Shown: piece by piece, positions 48,540 through 60,321 of the stretch
Numbering within the stretch: position 1 is the first letter of the stretch
Layout of the letters: each line of letters starts with the position of its first letter
Source: Pseudisothecium myosuroides
Taxonomy: Eukaryota > Streptophyta > Bryopsida > Hypnales > Lembophyllaceae
Assembly (NCBI GenBank): GCA_951799445.1
Contig: OX637287.1
Location: 806,001 to 870,000 of the forward strand
Direction of reading: 5' to 3'
Length of the DNA: 64,000 bases
Position numbers and translations under genes: made by a program
Notes under the pieces: generated by a model
What the model saw: only the letters and a program-made list of their open reading frames with translations
Databases searched by the model: none
What the model was told of the DNA's origin: nothing

Positions 48540-49620
48540 TTCAGATTTTTTATAATGGACGTTTGTTTTGCTTGATGCACTGAGATCTAAAAAACCATGA
48601 GTGCCCTAGTTGTGTTCTTGGTATCATTGGAAAGCTCTCCGCCAAGAGGGGTGCATGGACTTTCTTATGTGGCGTTTGGACCAACGATGCAAAAGTTATT
48701 GAATTTCAAAGTTTTTATAAATTGAAAAGTTGAATTTAATTATTTTTTATTTTGCACTATAAGAAATCCGTGTTTTCTATGACGCATTTTAGGTAGCATC
48801 CTCTATGATCCAAATGTTTTTAAATTAACAATGACAGCAAACATAACTTCTTGATTTCTTACACTGATTTCTTATAATGTTGGAAAAACCACAATTTTCA
48901 CATCACATGTTCAAAGGCCACAAAACAAAGTCTTTGCACTCTTTTATGCATAAAGCTTTCTATATGTATCAAAAACACAACCTTTCACACTGCAATAAAG
49001 TCCTTATAATCCTTTGTGCATGGAAGATATTGAATTCCAAAAATTTTATAACTTAAAAAAATTTAAAAATATATTTTTATTTTTATTTTGGTTGTGGCAA
49101 TGCATAGTGCACACTATATATATATACCTTAAATTAGGCTATTTGTTTATTATGGTGAGATCTCTTGAACCATAAATCACCCAATTGCTTTTTTGGTACT
49201 GTCAGAAAGTCCTTAACATAGAAGGGTGCATGGGCTTTGTTTTGTGGTGTTTAGACTTGTAGTGTGAAAGTTATTGAATTTCAAAGCTTTTATGAATTAA
49301 AAAATTAAAAAAATTCTTTTACTTTAATTTTGACTACAACAATGGTACATTAGTCTATACCTTAAATGAATATGTTTGTTTGTTTTCTTCGTTACCGTGA
49401 GATCTTTTGGACCATGTGGCCCTTAGTCGTGTCCCTGGTACAATCAAAACAGTTCATTTAAAGGAGAGGTGCAAAGACTTTATTTTAAGGCATTCAAACC
49501 TATTGTGTAAAAATTATGGATTTTTGAGTTATTTTTTAATTTAAAAAAATAAAAAAATAAAAAAATGACTTTTATTTTTATTTTTGATGATGGAAACAGC
49601 ATAATTTATACTAGTTTGAA
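48540..49620 (+). repeat. Cluster of ~280-bp 'GGGGTGCATGGGCTTTG' repeat units
   Basis: About four diverged units, each holding a gtgagatct...gtgt/cgt stretch, an (A/G)AGGGGTGCATGG..TTTG core, 'gttattgaatttcaaag' and an end near (a)cacta(g)t. CACTATAAGAAATCC at about 48757 may be a stray CACTA-type terminus. Confidence 0.6.
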
Positions 49621-51664
49621 TAGAAAGGAGTGTAAATATTTTTCTCGTATCAGAAGATATAATTTGTAGTTGATGATGATGATGGACTTATCATTCTAGG
49701 GTTATTTAGAAGGCATTTGTTAGTTAGAATTGTGTTGTGTAAATTAATTTGATGGAGTTAGAAATTAGTTTTGATTTTAAAGTATAGAAGTTTAATTGAG
49801 TGGATAAATTTTTTTATTTTAGTTACCTCTTTTTTCTATTGAGTTAACAAAAAAGAAATAATATTTTAAGGCAAAAAGCAAAGACCCACTTCATATACTT
49901 TAGAAGCATCAAGAAAATCAAAAAGTATTTGTTGATGACACAAGAGATATTTGCCCCTCCTATCTCTCAAAATTTTATATCATTGCAACTTATTAGGACA
50001 AGGACACAAGGTCATTTTTACATTTATATCATATAAATTTTATTTATTTATTTTTATTCAAGCACTAAGACATGAATGATTTAGGGATTATGAAGAGTCA
50101 AGGTTGACTAAAGGTGCCAATAAAAAATCCGTGTTATCTAAAAAAAATTGATTACATTATACAAATTGTAAGCACACAAATTTTGTATATGGATTCTATA
50201 GTGTTTGTACTTTGATAATACAAGGGAAGTTCTATTTAAGAAGCAAAGAAGATGCATGGGTGTCTTGAAAACTTGTACAATTGTGTCAATAGATAGAAAG
50301 AATATATTTTACTCTTGTTATGAAAGTTTCAAGTTATTGTATGGTAGATATAATTCCATGCTTTCTTTGAGGCAATCTTATCAACTTTGGATTTTTGTGC
50401 CATTGAAAACAACAATCATAATATTTGCCTCTAGCAATTCCAAGTATTATGACCCTTGTCACAACCTTAAACCTTTGATGGATAAATGCATTGATAGATG
50501 AAAGAATTTACAATGATTGTGTCATGACCTTCATGTCATGACCTTTAGTAGATGAATGTATTGATGGATGAATAAATTTATGATGAAATGTGCACCAGTG
50601 GACAAGCAAAGATTACTTGGAGATAGATATATCTCTAGATGGTGGATTTGTGCAGTGGAGTGCCTAGAGTGCTTGAAGAATTGGACAACAACTTAGGCAC
50701 TAGAGTGCCTAGAGATGGACATCTGCAAACAATGGATTGATGCAATGGAGTTAGACATCTCCATTTTGATGATTGAATTAGACAACTCCCAGATAAAGAA
50801 AAGTGTATTGGAAGTTGGAGTTAGATAACTCCAAGAAGAAGATTATAATTTGGATAAGAGATGATTTAAATAAGATATGATTTAAATAATATATAATTAG
50901 AGGAATATAACTAGGAATTTTACTTTAGTGGATGATTTTAGATAGAACTAAGGATAGAAAGCTAAAGGTAGAAAAGAACTCTTAGTCTATCTCAAAGACT
51001 AATAGTCTTTATTGATAGTCTCTATTATATAAGACGGAGTTTGGGGATGATGAGACGCTCTTTGGAGATTCATCTTTCTCTATGGTCCCATGGTTTGAGC
51101 TCTTTATGATACGTTTATGTAATAAATATATTTTTTGTTTGTAATTCAGAGTTCATTGTGATTTGACATTACAAGTCATGGGAGATTTGTAACACCAAGG
51201 TATATCTATACAAATTGTATCCATCAAGCTTCATTTGTTTCAACCTTGTATGCTCAATGGAAGGGCAAATATTTAGATTTAGTTTACCTCATGAGTTCAT
51301 TTGGATGTTGAAATAATTAATGAGAAACTTAATTGTAGCACTATCAATTGACATTGCTACAATGGTCTTCAAAGCTCTACTTCTACTTTGTCAGTTAATT
51401 ATTTTGATCATCCTTTCAATAAACCAAATTCAATAATGATGAAATTGGCAAATTTAGAACGTCAATTTCCATAGAGAAGATCCTCTTGTATCTATTTTTG
51501 AGGATAAAGCATTGCTATAGTAATCTTTTAGTAACTGGGAAATGCTGACTTTAAAGTAACCATAGTTATTGAGATCATAGTCTATGTAGAAGATTCAAGG
51601 ACTTGTAAGAACTCAACAGTTTGATTTTCCTAACCATCTAATTGATGTGCATTTCAGGTGAGAG
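49621..51664. other. Upstream region of the F-box gene; possible LTR remnant
   Basis: A 98-codon ORF (50205-50501) has no recognisable family. Around 50520-51175 there are a TATA-like TATTATATAAGACGG (about 51030) and an AATAAATATA signal (about 51122). These resemble the R/U5 part of a Copia-type LTR, but I found no matching 5-bp duplication or second LTR. Confidence 0.3.
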
Positions 51665-52936
51665 ATGACAAAAATCCATGAGAAGAAGAAGATTAATAAC
51701 CCCCACTATGTCCAGGAGATTCTCAACAAATCCATGTCTCTCTTAATATGGAAAGATTTATCTTTTGAAGTGCTCGAGAATTTGTTGGCTTATCTTCCAG
51801 CGCATGTACTTTGTCGCTTTCGTCTAGTTTGCAAGGAATGGAATCATCTCATCTCTCAACCAAGCTTTGCAACACTTCGCACCCTTTCTCCTCGCAAAGC
51901 ATCTTCAATCTTCATCTCTCCGAAATTCAATTACGAAACAATAAGCTCATATTTGCAAGTACTAGACCTAATAGAGAAGCATTCCTACAAGTTGCCCGAT
52001 TCTCTTATCATGGATTATTATCTTTCTAGATGTAGGAACAGAGGATTAAAGACCGAATGGCATTTCGCATGGCGCACATACACATTAGCTGCGGACGGAG
52101 AGCTCATCTACATAGTGTATTCAACAATATCAGATTTGCCAACAAGGCGGGGAATGCACATCGTTTGCAACCCTGTGAGCAAGAGCTTGCATGAAATTCC
52201 GGAATTACCTGAAATTTGGGAATATTCCAACCACAACAGTGATATTGTAGTCATGTCAGTAGATAATGTAGCCAAAACCTACAAAATTGTAAGTATAGAG
52301 ATGTGCTGGAACAGGACCAGACTAAGAAGCCAAAACATTTTTTTATACGAGTCCACAACCTCTGCGTGGAGGAAACTTTGTGAAGTAACAGAAGCTGGGC
52401 TTTCTATATGTTCTATCATCTTTATGAAAGGCATTTTCTACACGTTGTTTATAGACTTATCTGGTATTTCCAATTGGCCAATGTTTTATACAATTGTGTT
52501 ATACTCATGTGATTTAGTGACTAGTGTATGGTGCAAAATAGATGTCAACTTTTCTCGTCTCTCAGTTACAGAAAAATATCCACAGTTGGTAGTTAGCTTA
52601 GGTCGGTTGTACATGGTGAAGTTCACTAGATACAGGACACGGATGGTGACATTAAGCATTTGGAAGGTTGTGCTGGAGACAAAGGAGGTAGTGAAAAAGA
52701 TGAAGATTAAGAACCAGTGCTGCAAACTCTCCAAAAAAATGATTCAATTGAACGAGTTTGGTGAAATGCCGATTGCTGTGGGATGTGTGGATTCAATCAT
52801 CATTTTGGACAATGAAGGATTCCGCATGAAATTTGACTTGCTGGAGAAACGTTGGCAAGAGCTCCCGGATCATACCTTGGACAAGAATAGTGGTATTTTG
52901 TCTAACGGCATTTGTGCTTGCCTTGTAGATTTTTAA
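51665..52936 (+). CDS. F-box protein, single exon, intact
   Basis: F-box proteins are substrate adaptors of SCF ubiquitin ligases. The 423-residue frame runs from ATG 51665 to TAA 52934. An F-box lies at about residues 28-70 (WKDLSFEVLENLLAYLPA, then LCRFRLVCKEWNHLISQPSF). It is followed by a plant-type C-terminal region with weak beta-propeller-like repeats (for example MHIVCNPVSKSLHEIPELP, SIIIL..GFRMKFDLLEKRW), as in F-box/kelch-associated proteins. An in-frame second Met at residue 24 is an alternative start; both keep the F-box. There is no frameshift and no obvious neighbour in the pathway. The target is unknown. Confidence 0.88.
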   Translation: MTKIHEKKKINNPHYVQEILNKSMSLLIWKDLSFEVLENLLAYLPAHVLCRFRLVCKEWNHLISQPSFATLRTLSPRKASSIFISPKFNYETISSYLQVLDLIEKHSYKLPDSLIMDYYLSRCRNRGLKTEWHFAWRTYTLAADGELIYIVYSTISDLPTRRGMHIVCNPVSKSLHEIPELPEIWEYSNHNSDIVVMSVDNVAKTYKIVSIEMCWNRTRLRSQNIFLYESTTSAWRKLCEVTEAGLSICSIIFMKGIFYTLFIDLSGISNWPMFYTIVLYSCDLVTSVWCKIDVNFSRLSVTEKYPQLVVSLGRLYMVKFTRYRTRMVTLSIWKVVLETKEVVKKMKIKNQCCKLSKKMIQLNEFGEMPIAVGCVDSIIILDNEGFRMKFDLLEKRWQELPDHTLDKNSGILSNGICACLVDF

Positions 52937-55440
52937 AATTGTGGATATTAGCTTGATGTTGCTGTTAATCAAAAATTGTATTTAATCACTACTTGAGGTA
53001 CAGTCGTTGGCTTTAGATGGGATTCAAGTTTTTGGATAAATATTAGCTTCATACGCTTGGCCGTTTTATTGCTATATTGGGTACATAATAGCTTGAAATT
53101 AATCATGCACTCACCTTGCCATATTGTAGAATTATGACAGTCTTAATTCACTAATTTCTTACTAACTATTGTAAATAAATTTACTTATCCAAATCAATAG
53201 TGTTGCGCATTAGATATCTTAATTAGTTTCTCTCAGATTTCAATGCTTTTAAACAACATGCACATACTTGAAGTATAGAGGAGGGGACATGAGCACTTCT
53301 CTGTGCATTTCTAGGATTAGTGTTAATGATCAAGACTGAATATTGTATGCGGTTTGTTGTGGCTTGAAATGGTTGAATGTCACATTGAGTATGTGCCCAT
53401 CTTAAGAGCATTATTAGATATAATGCCAAGTTTTTCACTTCAGTCAAGAGCATCTAGATTTTTTCTTTATGATTGATCTAATTATCTATGGGCTTAGAAT
53501 GAGAAAAATTATGAATTATATGTGTTGCATTTGGATAAGTGATGATTATAGATAAATATACCATATTAGCAATACTTGTGCAAGATTCTAGATATAGCAA
53601 GCAAGCAAGCTAGATATAAACAAGCAAGCTACAATAGACACAACAAGAGAGAAAGACTCTAATTGCACAAGAAAGTTATGAATAGGCCATGGAAATTGGA
53701 CATGGGAATTTATATGAATACATTGTATGCTAGATTCTCCTTATACTTTGCTACTGTGACTTTTGTTTTTTAATAAAAACTTGTCTACATGACAATTGTA
53801 GACCGGGGCACTTTATACAATCGAAAACAAGAAAAAAAATGCAATGTAGAGAATATATTTTATCAAATTGGAATGATTTTTAATCTTCTTCTTTTTTGAA
53901 AACTTAGAGTACATCCTTGTCTTTAAGTAACTCAAGGTGAAAAGTTTAAGCACTTATCTAAGCTTCTATCTAAATATCCAAAATAATGATCTTCCCAATT
54001 CCATTAATCCTATCGTGTACATGACATGATAAAAAACTACAAGAATTGGTATTTATTTTGTAACTAACGATGGTTCACAAGTTATATATAATTGTATGAC
54101 TTTGTAATCTTAACTTCACAATCTACTTGAAATAACTATATTTATTAGCAACCCATTTCTAAAATACCTTGCACTATAAGAGAGCTGCGTTTTAGGTGAT
54201 GAGCCTTGATTTTTCTTAACGAATTTTAGTGGACGTCCAATGCAACAAACCCATGTTTTTTGTCAACAAAAACGTCCAATGTAACATTAATGTTGACATA
54301 AGAATTCCTATTCATAAGAATATAATGTAGATTTTTTACTCAAACCAACTTTTTAGAGCCCCATGTAGAATTTTAAGGGTGATTGCAAAAAAGACTAGTT
54401 GTTTTTGTAGCATTTTGCCAAAACTAGGATTTTGGAATTGAGTACTATAAATATTAGAAGGGAAAGCTCGTTGGTCAAATTTGGACCGTCAATCATACTA
54501 TATATTTATTATACTATCAATATATAACTTTCTCAATATCTCTACAGGAGTCTCTCCTTTCAAAAGCACTTTGGATAAAAGGTCCATTGTCATTGTTGCA
54601 TGTTTAATTCTATTGAATCTAATCTTTGAAGGAATCCAAAGGGTAATCACAAATTTTAGTGTATTGCTGTCAAAAACACCCATATAAAATATCAAGAGGT
54701 AGAAACAATCCAAAGCTTTCATATCAAGTGCCTTGTTGTGAGCAAAATATTGTATAATATTTATGATATATGAGTATTAATCATTAGAGGTTGTCAAAAT
54801 GAAGAAAATTTGCTTATGAATATTCAATATTTTTCATTTATACTAAAAATAGATGATTTTTATCCAAATTTTTCTGTACAACTTTGTTATTCCCTAAAAG
54901 AAAAGGCATTCAAATTTTGAACAATAAATGAATCCAAACATGTCCCATGCACACAATTTTTTGTTTTTTCATTCATCCAATTGGCTTAAAATTCTTGATT
55001 ATATCATAATTAATATCTATTTAAATTTCTCCTTTGCATTTTTTGCAGGAGTACAAAGATGATAACCATTAGTGAATTTTAATCAATATTTCAATAACCT
55101 CCAACCAAGTTGACTATAAACCACTACAACTACTCCACTACAAGTATGGAAAGAAACACATGTATCTTATTGGGTGCATGCACCAAATTGCTCTCAAATC
55201 TTTGTTGAGTTGATATTTATGTACTCATTGTTCTTTTGAATGAATGAATGTATCCAAGTTTGGATGATTATTGTTTTTTTTCCTAGTGTACTACTAGTAG
55301 TTTTCTATGATGTTTCATCCATACATGTAGATGAGAGTTGCCTGATCACTGTGACGCCACTGAAGATTTGGCGCTTTCTTCGACGTGTCTAGCATAAGGT
55401 AAAACACCCCATTCCAAGAAAAAAATTCATTCTAGACACC
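52937..55440. other. Gene-poor DNA after the F-box gene
   Basis: The first part is F-box 3' flank. The ORFs at 53223-53453 (-) and 54481-54722 (both strands) have no homology features. A solo CACTATAAGAGAGC at about 54173 resembles a CACTA terminus without a partner. Confidence 0.35.
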
Positions 55441-56672
55441 TTAACCCCTAAAGTCCCTTTGTCCACTCAAGAGACAAAATGGATTTTGGATAGGCTCCTA
55501 CAGTTTCAATATTTGACATAATCTTCTGATTTTTTTTTTGTGAAAATAGAATACACATTAGCTTTCCAAAATATAATTTTTACTTCAATCAATGCCCGGC
55601 AGCAAAAGTTATGGCACAAAAAGCCCACATTTTAGTTTGGTGGGTAGAACAAAACCCTCCAAAAAACTTACAATAGGAACCTAATTTTTTTGTCTAGATT
55701 GTATTTTTATCTACATGGGAAGCTTTGACTTATTTCATTTGGATTTGTTATGTGAAAATTATGGACAATCTTGTTTTTTGACCAATGAATCTTCTTGAAA
55801 AAATACGGCATCTCCGTCTTCTTCTATAGAACATCTTCTTGAAAAAATAACTTGTAGGATTCATTTTTTGAATTCAATTTTCACAATTTTTCAAGAAAAA
55901 AAGTTTCAAAAGGTTAATATCTTTAGCTAGAACAATCACACCATTGAAATTAGTATATTTCAATTCCATCTTAGAGTTATTAACAATTTAGTTTTTCCTT
56001 CAATCTTAAACCTACTTCTACTTAACAATATTTTAATGAATGAAAACTAAGTGTTTTTTTGAATTTTTTTTCCAAGACTCTCAACTCAATTCTTCGTCAT
56101 ATAAAATTCAAAATTCAAAATCAGTAGAATAAAAATTTTAAGTTCAGAAAGTTCAAAGTCAAAAAATGTAGTTGAGCAAGGTACAAAAAAATTTGTTTCC
56201 TTTTCTTTAAATGCAAATATCTTGCAATCTACATTGTCAAAGTTTTTGAAATTTCTTCCACACATTTTTACACTAGTCTAGTACAAAATTTTACGTTTAG
56301 ATATGCAAAAAAATTATTTTTAAATTTTTTTGTTCTTTGCTATAGAAATGGCAGCCATTAGGAGAGATTTGAGGGCTGGGAGGGGCCGCTTCAGGCTGTT
56401 CCCGCAGCTGTGAACAGTCAGAATATAAAAATAATTAAAAAATAAAATAAATAAATAAATAAAAAATATTAAAATATTATTTAAAAAAATAAAAAATATT
56501 AAAAAATTAATTTTCTGACGTGGCACTCTCTCGGCCACGTCAGATTACTGCTCCAAGGTTGTTCCCAGGGTTCCCAGGGCCAGATAACTCGCGGGCTTTT
56601 GGAGACCTCAAATCTCTCCTAATGTTTGGATGTTTTTTGATGAAAAAAAGGCCTTGGGACATTAGGAGTTAA
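55441..56672. mobile_element. TTAA-flanked transposon, subfamily B (E10), with nested MITE
   Basis: Left TTAACCCCTAAAGTCCC (55441); right TTGGGACATTAGGAGTTAA (to 56672). Same orientation as E2 and E6. Without the inserted 56356-56624 block it would be about 960 bp, the family's usual length. Confidence 0.8.
56356..56624. mobile_element. 269-bp MITE with perfect 19-bp ends nested in E10
   Basis: CATTAGGAGAGATTTGAGG at the left and its exact reverse complement at the right. It interrupts the GAAATGGCAG|TTTTGAGTG block conserved in E6, which proves it came later. Inside are a TGACGTGGC..GCCACGTCA palindrome and an AT-rich middle. The target duplication is ambiguous (TA or TTA/TAA possible). Confidence 0.85.
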
Positions 56673-57119
56673 GAATGATCCATTAAAGTCTTATGTCAAC
56701 CCATGACAAAAAAAAATTCAATAAATGAGTTTTGGGCTACATTGGTTGCATTAGTCACTATAGTCAAAGTTTTAGGTAATGGTATTGGAGTGATTATTAA
56801 CCACAATAGGAACTTCCACTTTTTGAATACAAATTCATTATAGGAAGTGACTTTTATAGTCCTTCAAATTGTGACCATGTTAGGAAATATTGTGATTGCT
56901 CTAGGTGAATAATATGACCATTATGGATACAATTTTGTTGGTTTGGGGGTAGTCTGAAGACTCTATTAGGCCAATTGGACAACACACTTCAAAAAATTCA
57001 TAACAAGTTTATACTTTGTTGAAAAAAATATAATTTCAATACGGCTCTTTCCATTTCTTACATTTATCTTTAAATGATAAAGAAATTAAAGAAATAAAAA
57101 AAATGGCATGAGGCTAAAC
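56673..57119. other. Spacer without a gene
   Basis: AT-rich; no ORF or repeat boundary recognised. Confidence 0.3.
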
Positions 57120-58680
57120 TAGTAATCCGTACCTTAAGACAAGTTGTTTGTTTGTTTTGTTTGTTACGTTGAGATCTCTCAAACCGTGCGTCCCCCGGCC
57201 GCGTGCTTGGTACCGTCAGAAAGCCCTCGGTTAGGAGGGGTGCATGGGCTTTGTTTTGTGGCATTTGGACCTATGGTAAAAAATTTATTCAATTTCAAAG
57301 TTTTTATTATGAATGGAAAAATTAGAAAATTACTTTTAACTACGGAGTACATTTTAGCTGTGGCAACGACACATGGCACACTAGTCTAATATACATGAAA
57401 TTAGATTGTTTGTTTGTTTGTTTGTTTTAGTTTATTTTTATTTTTTTTGATACACTGAAAAGCTCTTGGCAAGGAAGGGTGCATAGACTTTATTTTGTAG
57501 TGTTTGGACCTACAATGTGGAAGTTATTGAATTTCAAAGTTTTATGAATTACAAATTATCTTCCATTTTGAAAAATCCGTAACTTTCACATTGCGTATCC
57601 AAACACCACACACAAAGTCTTTACATTTCTTTGTGCATAGAACTTTTTATTTGTGCCAACTTCTTGGCATTTGGACCTACAAAGTGAAAGTCATGGATTT
57701 TTTGAATTAAAAAATTGAATTAAATTATTTTTATTTTGAAAAAATCATAATTTTCACATTGCATGCCCAAACGTCACAAAACAAAGCCCTTGAACTCCTT
57801 TGTACATAGACCGCCTTTTGGCATTTGGACCTATAGAGTGAAAGTCATAGATTTTTTGAATTATAAATTAAATTAAATTATCTTTTATTTTGGAAAAAAT
57901 ATAACTTTTACATGGCATGTCCAAATATCACAAACAGAGCCTTTGGCCTTCTTTGTGCATAAATATTTCTTTTTGTATCGAGAATGCAACCTCTCACATT
58001 GCAATAAAGCCCTATAGTGTAAAAGATATTGAGTTTCAAAGTTTTTACAAATTAAAAAAATTGAATTTTTTTTTACTTTTACTTTTTTGGGGTGTGGCAA
58101 CAACATAGGGCACACTAGTCTATACCTTAAGTTAGGCTGTTTGTTTTGTTTAGGATGGTGAGGTTTCGTGGATTGTGTGTCCCTCGATAGCGTGCTTAAA
58201 TATGTCGAAAAGTTCTTGGCAAGGAGGGATGTATGGGCTTTGTTCTGTGGCGTTTGGACCTATGGTGTGAATGTTATTGAATTTTTATTAAATTAATAAA
58301 AAATTAGAAAATCACTTTTATTTATATTTTATTATATATTGTACCAATGGCACAAAGCACACTAGAATTTTATTATATTGTGGCAATGGCACAAGGCACA
58401 CTAGTCCATACTTTAAGTTAGGTCGTTTGTTTTATTTGTTTGTTTATTACAGTGAGATCTTGTGGACTATGCGTCTTCTGGTTGTGTTCTTGGTACCATC
58501 GAAAAGTGCTTGGAAAGGAAGGGTGTACGGGCTTTGTTTCGTGGCGTTTGGACTTTTGGTGTGAAAGTTATTGAATTTCAAAGTTTTAATGAATTAAAAA
58601 ATTAGAATTTTTTTAAACTTTTATTTTGGCTGAAGCAACGGCACAAGGTACACTAGTTGTATTTGTAATGGGATAGTTTA
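57120..58680 (+). repeat. Tandem array of ~280-bp repeat units (about five)
   Basis: Units begin around 57120, 57390, 57780, 58115 and 58400 with (TTTG)n-rich starts. They share the core GG(A/G)GGGTGCATGGGCTTTG, 'tggcatttggacctatgg', 'gttattgaatttcaaag' and end in CACACTAGT. Short frames inside (57144-57389) are not conserved between units. No coding function is expected. Confidence 0.75.
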
Positions 58681-58943
58681 TTCAGATGAAATGAAACAAA
58701 TCTTACCTAAAGTTGTCGAAGTTTAGTTAGCAAGGGATGTTGCAAAGGATTAGGTCCACTTTATTTATACTAAGGCCCAATTGTTGGCCCAGTTTTACAA
58801 ACACCAAAATCAACCAATAGGAGTGCTTAGATCCTTAAATTGGATCATCAATTGTGCCCAACTGAAAGCCCAACCAATTTTCTTTTATATCACATTATCA
58901 CTTATATGACCATGTATTCTAACCTAATTTTTCGTAGACCACT

Positions 58944-59499
58944 CAATCCTCCATTCAAAGTGGGACCAACAGGGTAAATTTTGTGTTTTTTGGGGATAAA
59001 AGTAAAAAAAAAGCCCCTATTTTGAGCCATATCTAGGGTATGTTGTAGACCTCTTCTAGCCAGTTTTGGACCTTTGATTGCAAATATGAATTCAATATTT
59101 GCAAAAAAAATTGTATGTGACAAATAAAAAATTCCTGTATTTTCACCAAGGGTAAATTTAGTCCGTAGGGCCCACTTCAAATCATTTTTTTTTTTTTTTC
59201 ATTTTTTAAGAAGTGCCAAAGTGGCGATTTAAAATGTTATAGTGGTGCTCCAAATTTCAACATTCATCCACATATTGGATAGAAAATATCACATTAGCAC
59301 ATATCACATGTCTATAATATGGTTTTCATCAAAAATTTGGCGATTTCATCTAAGATTTTTTTTAATTTGAACTTTTTTGGCAATTTCATCCAAGTTTTTT
59401 GGCATTTTTTTTGGCATTTTTTAACCAGATTATTTTTTTTTGATGCAATCTGTCACCAGAAAGCCAAAAAAAAAAGCCCTGCTTCAAATGGAGGATTTA
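58944..59499. mobile_element. AATCCTCCATT-type MITE split by a hAT-type MITE
   Basis: Left AATCCTCCATTCAAAGTGGG; the right end resumes after the insert as CTTCAAATGGAGGATT. The interior matches 16131-16382. Excising the hAT-type MITE at 59183-59481 with one CTTCAAAT copy rejoins the right end. Confidence 0.75.
59183..59481. mobile_element. hAT-type MITE, 299 bp, with 8-bp target duplication
   Basis: Direct repeats CTTCAAAT lie at 59175-59182 and 59482-59489. The ends are CATTTTTTTTT and AAAAAAGCCCTG; the interior matches the 7365 copy (gtggcgattt, ggtgctccaaatttcaacattc). Confidence 0.85.
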
Positions 59500-60321
59500 G
59501 CGTCCTCCCAATTTTTCCACTTGGACCTAATTTGAGTTGGCCCTATGTTTGTAAATTGGGCAAGTTGGAACGCCCGGAATTCCTTGAGTGCGTTCCTCGG
59601 CTACCTTGCCGTGCCGTGCCAAGGTCATCAGACTCCTTTCCGTTGGTTGTTTCGCCGCCGCTGCAGGAGCGATCCTCCACTTGAGGATTCGGATGCTTCT
59701 GTCTTCCTTGGAGCAATTCCATACACTAGTTAGAACCTCCGTTGGTTTCGCAACGGCATCGACAGCGAGCGCAGCCCGTAGTAGTGGTCACTTAGGTTTG
59801 GACACTCATGCTCGGGGAGCTCAGCACCGGAACTCGCAGCGGTGGAGGTTGACAAGAAGGTTCATTGTGGGAAGAGGAGGAGGCACATTCAAGACGTTCC
59901 TGGCAGAGCAGAGCGGCTTGGGACTGCGCTCGAGGAAATTTCATTTCGCTCGCGGGAACGACCGTCGTTTGGATGGTGTGATCCATTGAGGCAGGTGATG
60001 TCGATTAATCGATGGGGAATGTTTTGGGGTTCTTAGGAGTCATTTAGGGTTTTTTCCAGACCATGGTCGCTTGCTGTGGAAAGGAAGGGGATGTTTCCGC
60101 CGTTTCTGTTCACCTGATGGTTTGGAGGTTTTTGTGTGGGATCAGGAGGCGCTCGGGTAGAAGGGCCCGACAGCGGCATCGGCCCAAGGAATGTGCATGT
60201 CAATTTTTGGGTGCATCGTCCCCGAAGGAGTGGAGGAAGCCGAAGGGGATTTGCGTGGGATTGTGCATACTTGGGGGTGATAGCAAACGGGAGGGAGAAG
60301 GCGTTGCAGACGAGGCCATTG
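59500..60321 (+). promoter_or_regulatory. GC-rich upstream region of the five-exon gene
   Basis: Composition changes sharply to GC- and CpG-rich, so frames stay open on both strands (59588-59989, 60136-60459 and others). None joins the downstream exons except the frame containing ATG 60322, which is open back to 60136. I read it as promoter plus 5' UTR; an upstream start in that frame cannot be excluded. Confidence 0.45.

Noticed and set aside
50518..51175. Possible solo LTR (TATA-like and AATAAA signals)
   Set aside because: No 5-bp target duplication or second LTR found; kept only as a possibility in the spacer entry.
59588..59989. 133-codon Arg/Ser-rich ORF upstream of the five-exon gene
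   Set aside because: The region is GC-rich and open in several frames on both strands. The frame does not join the downstream exons.
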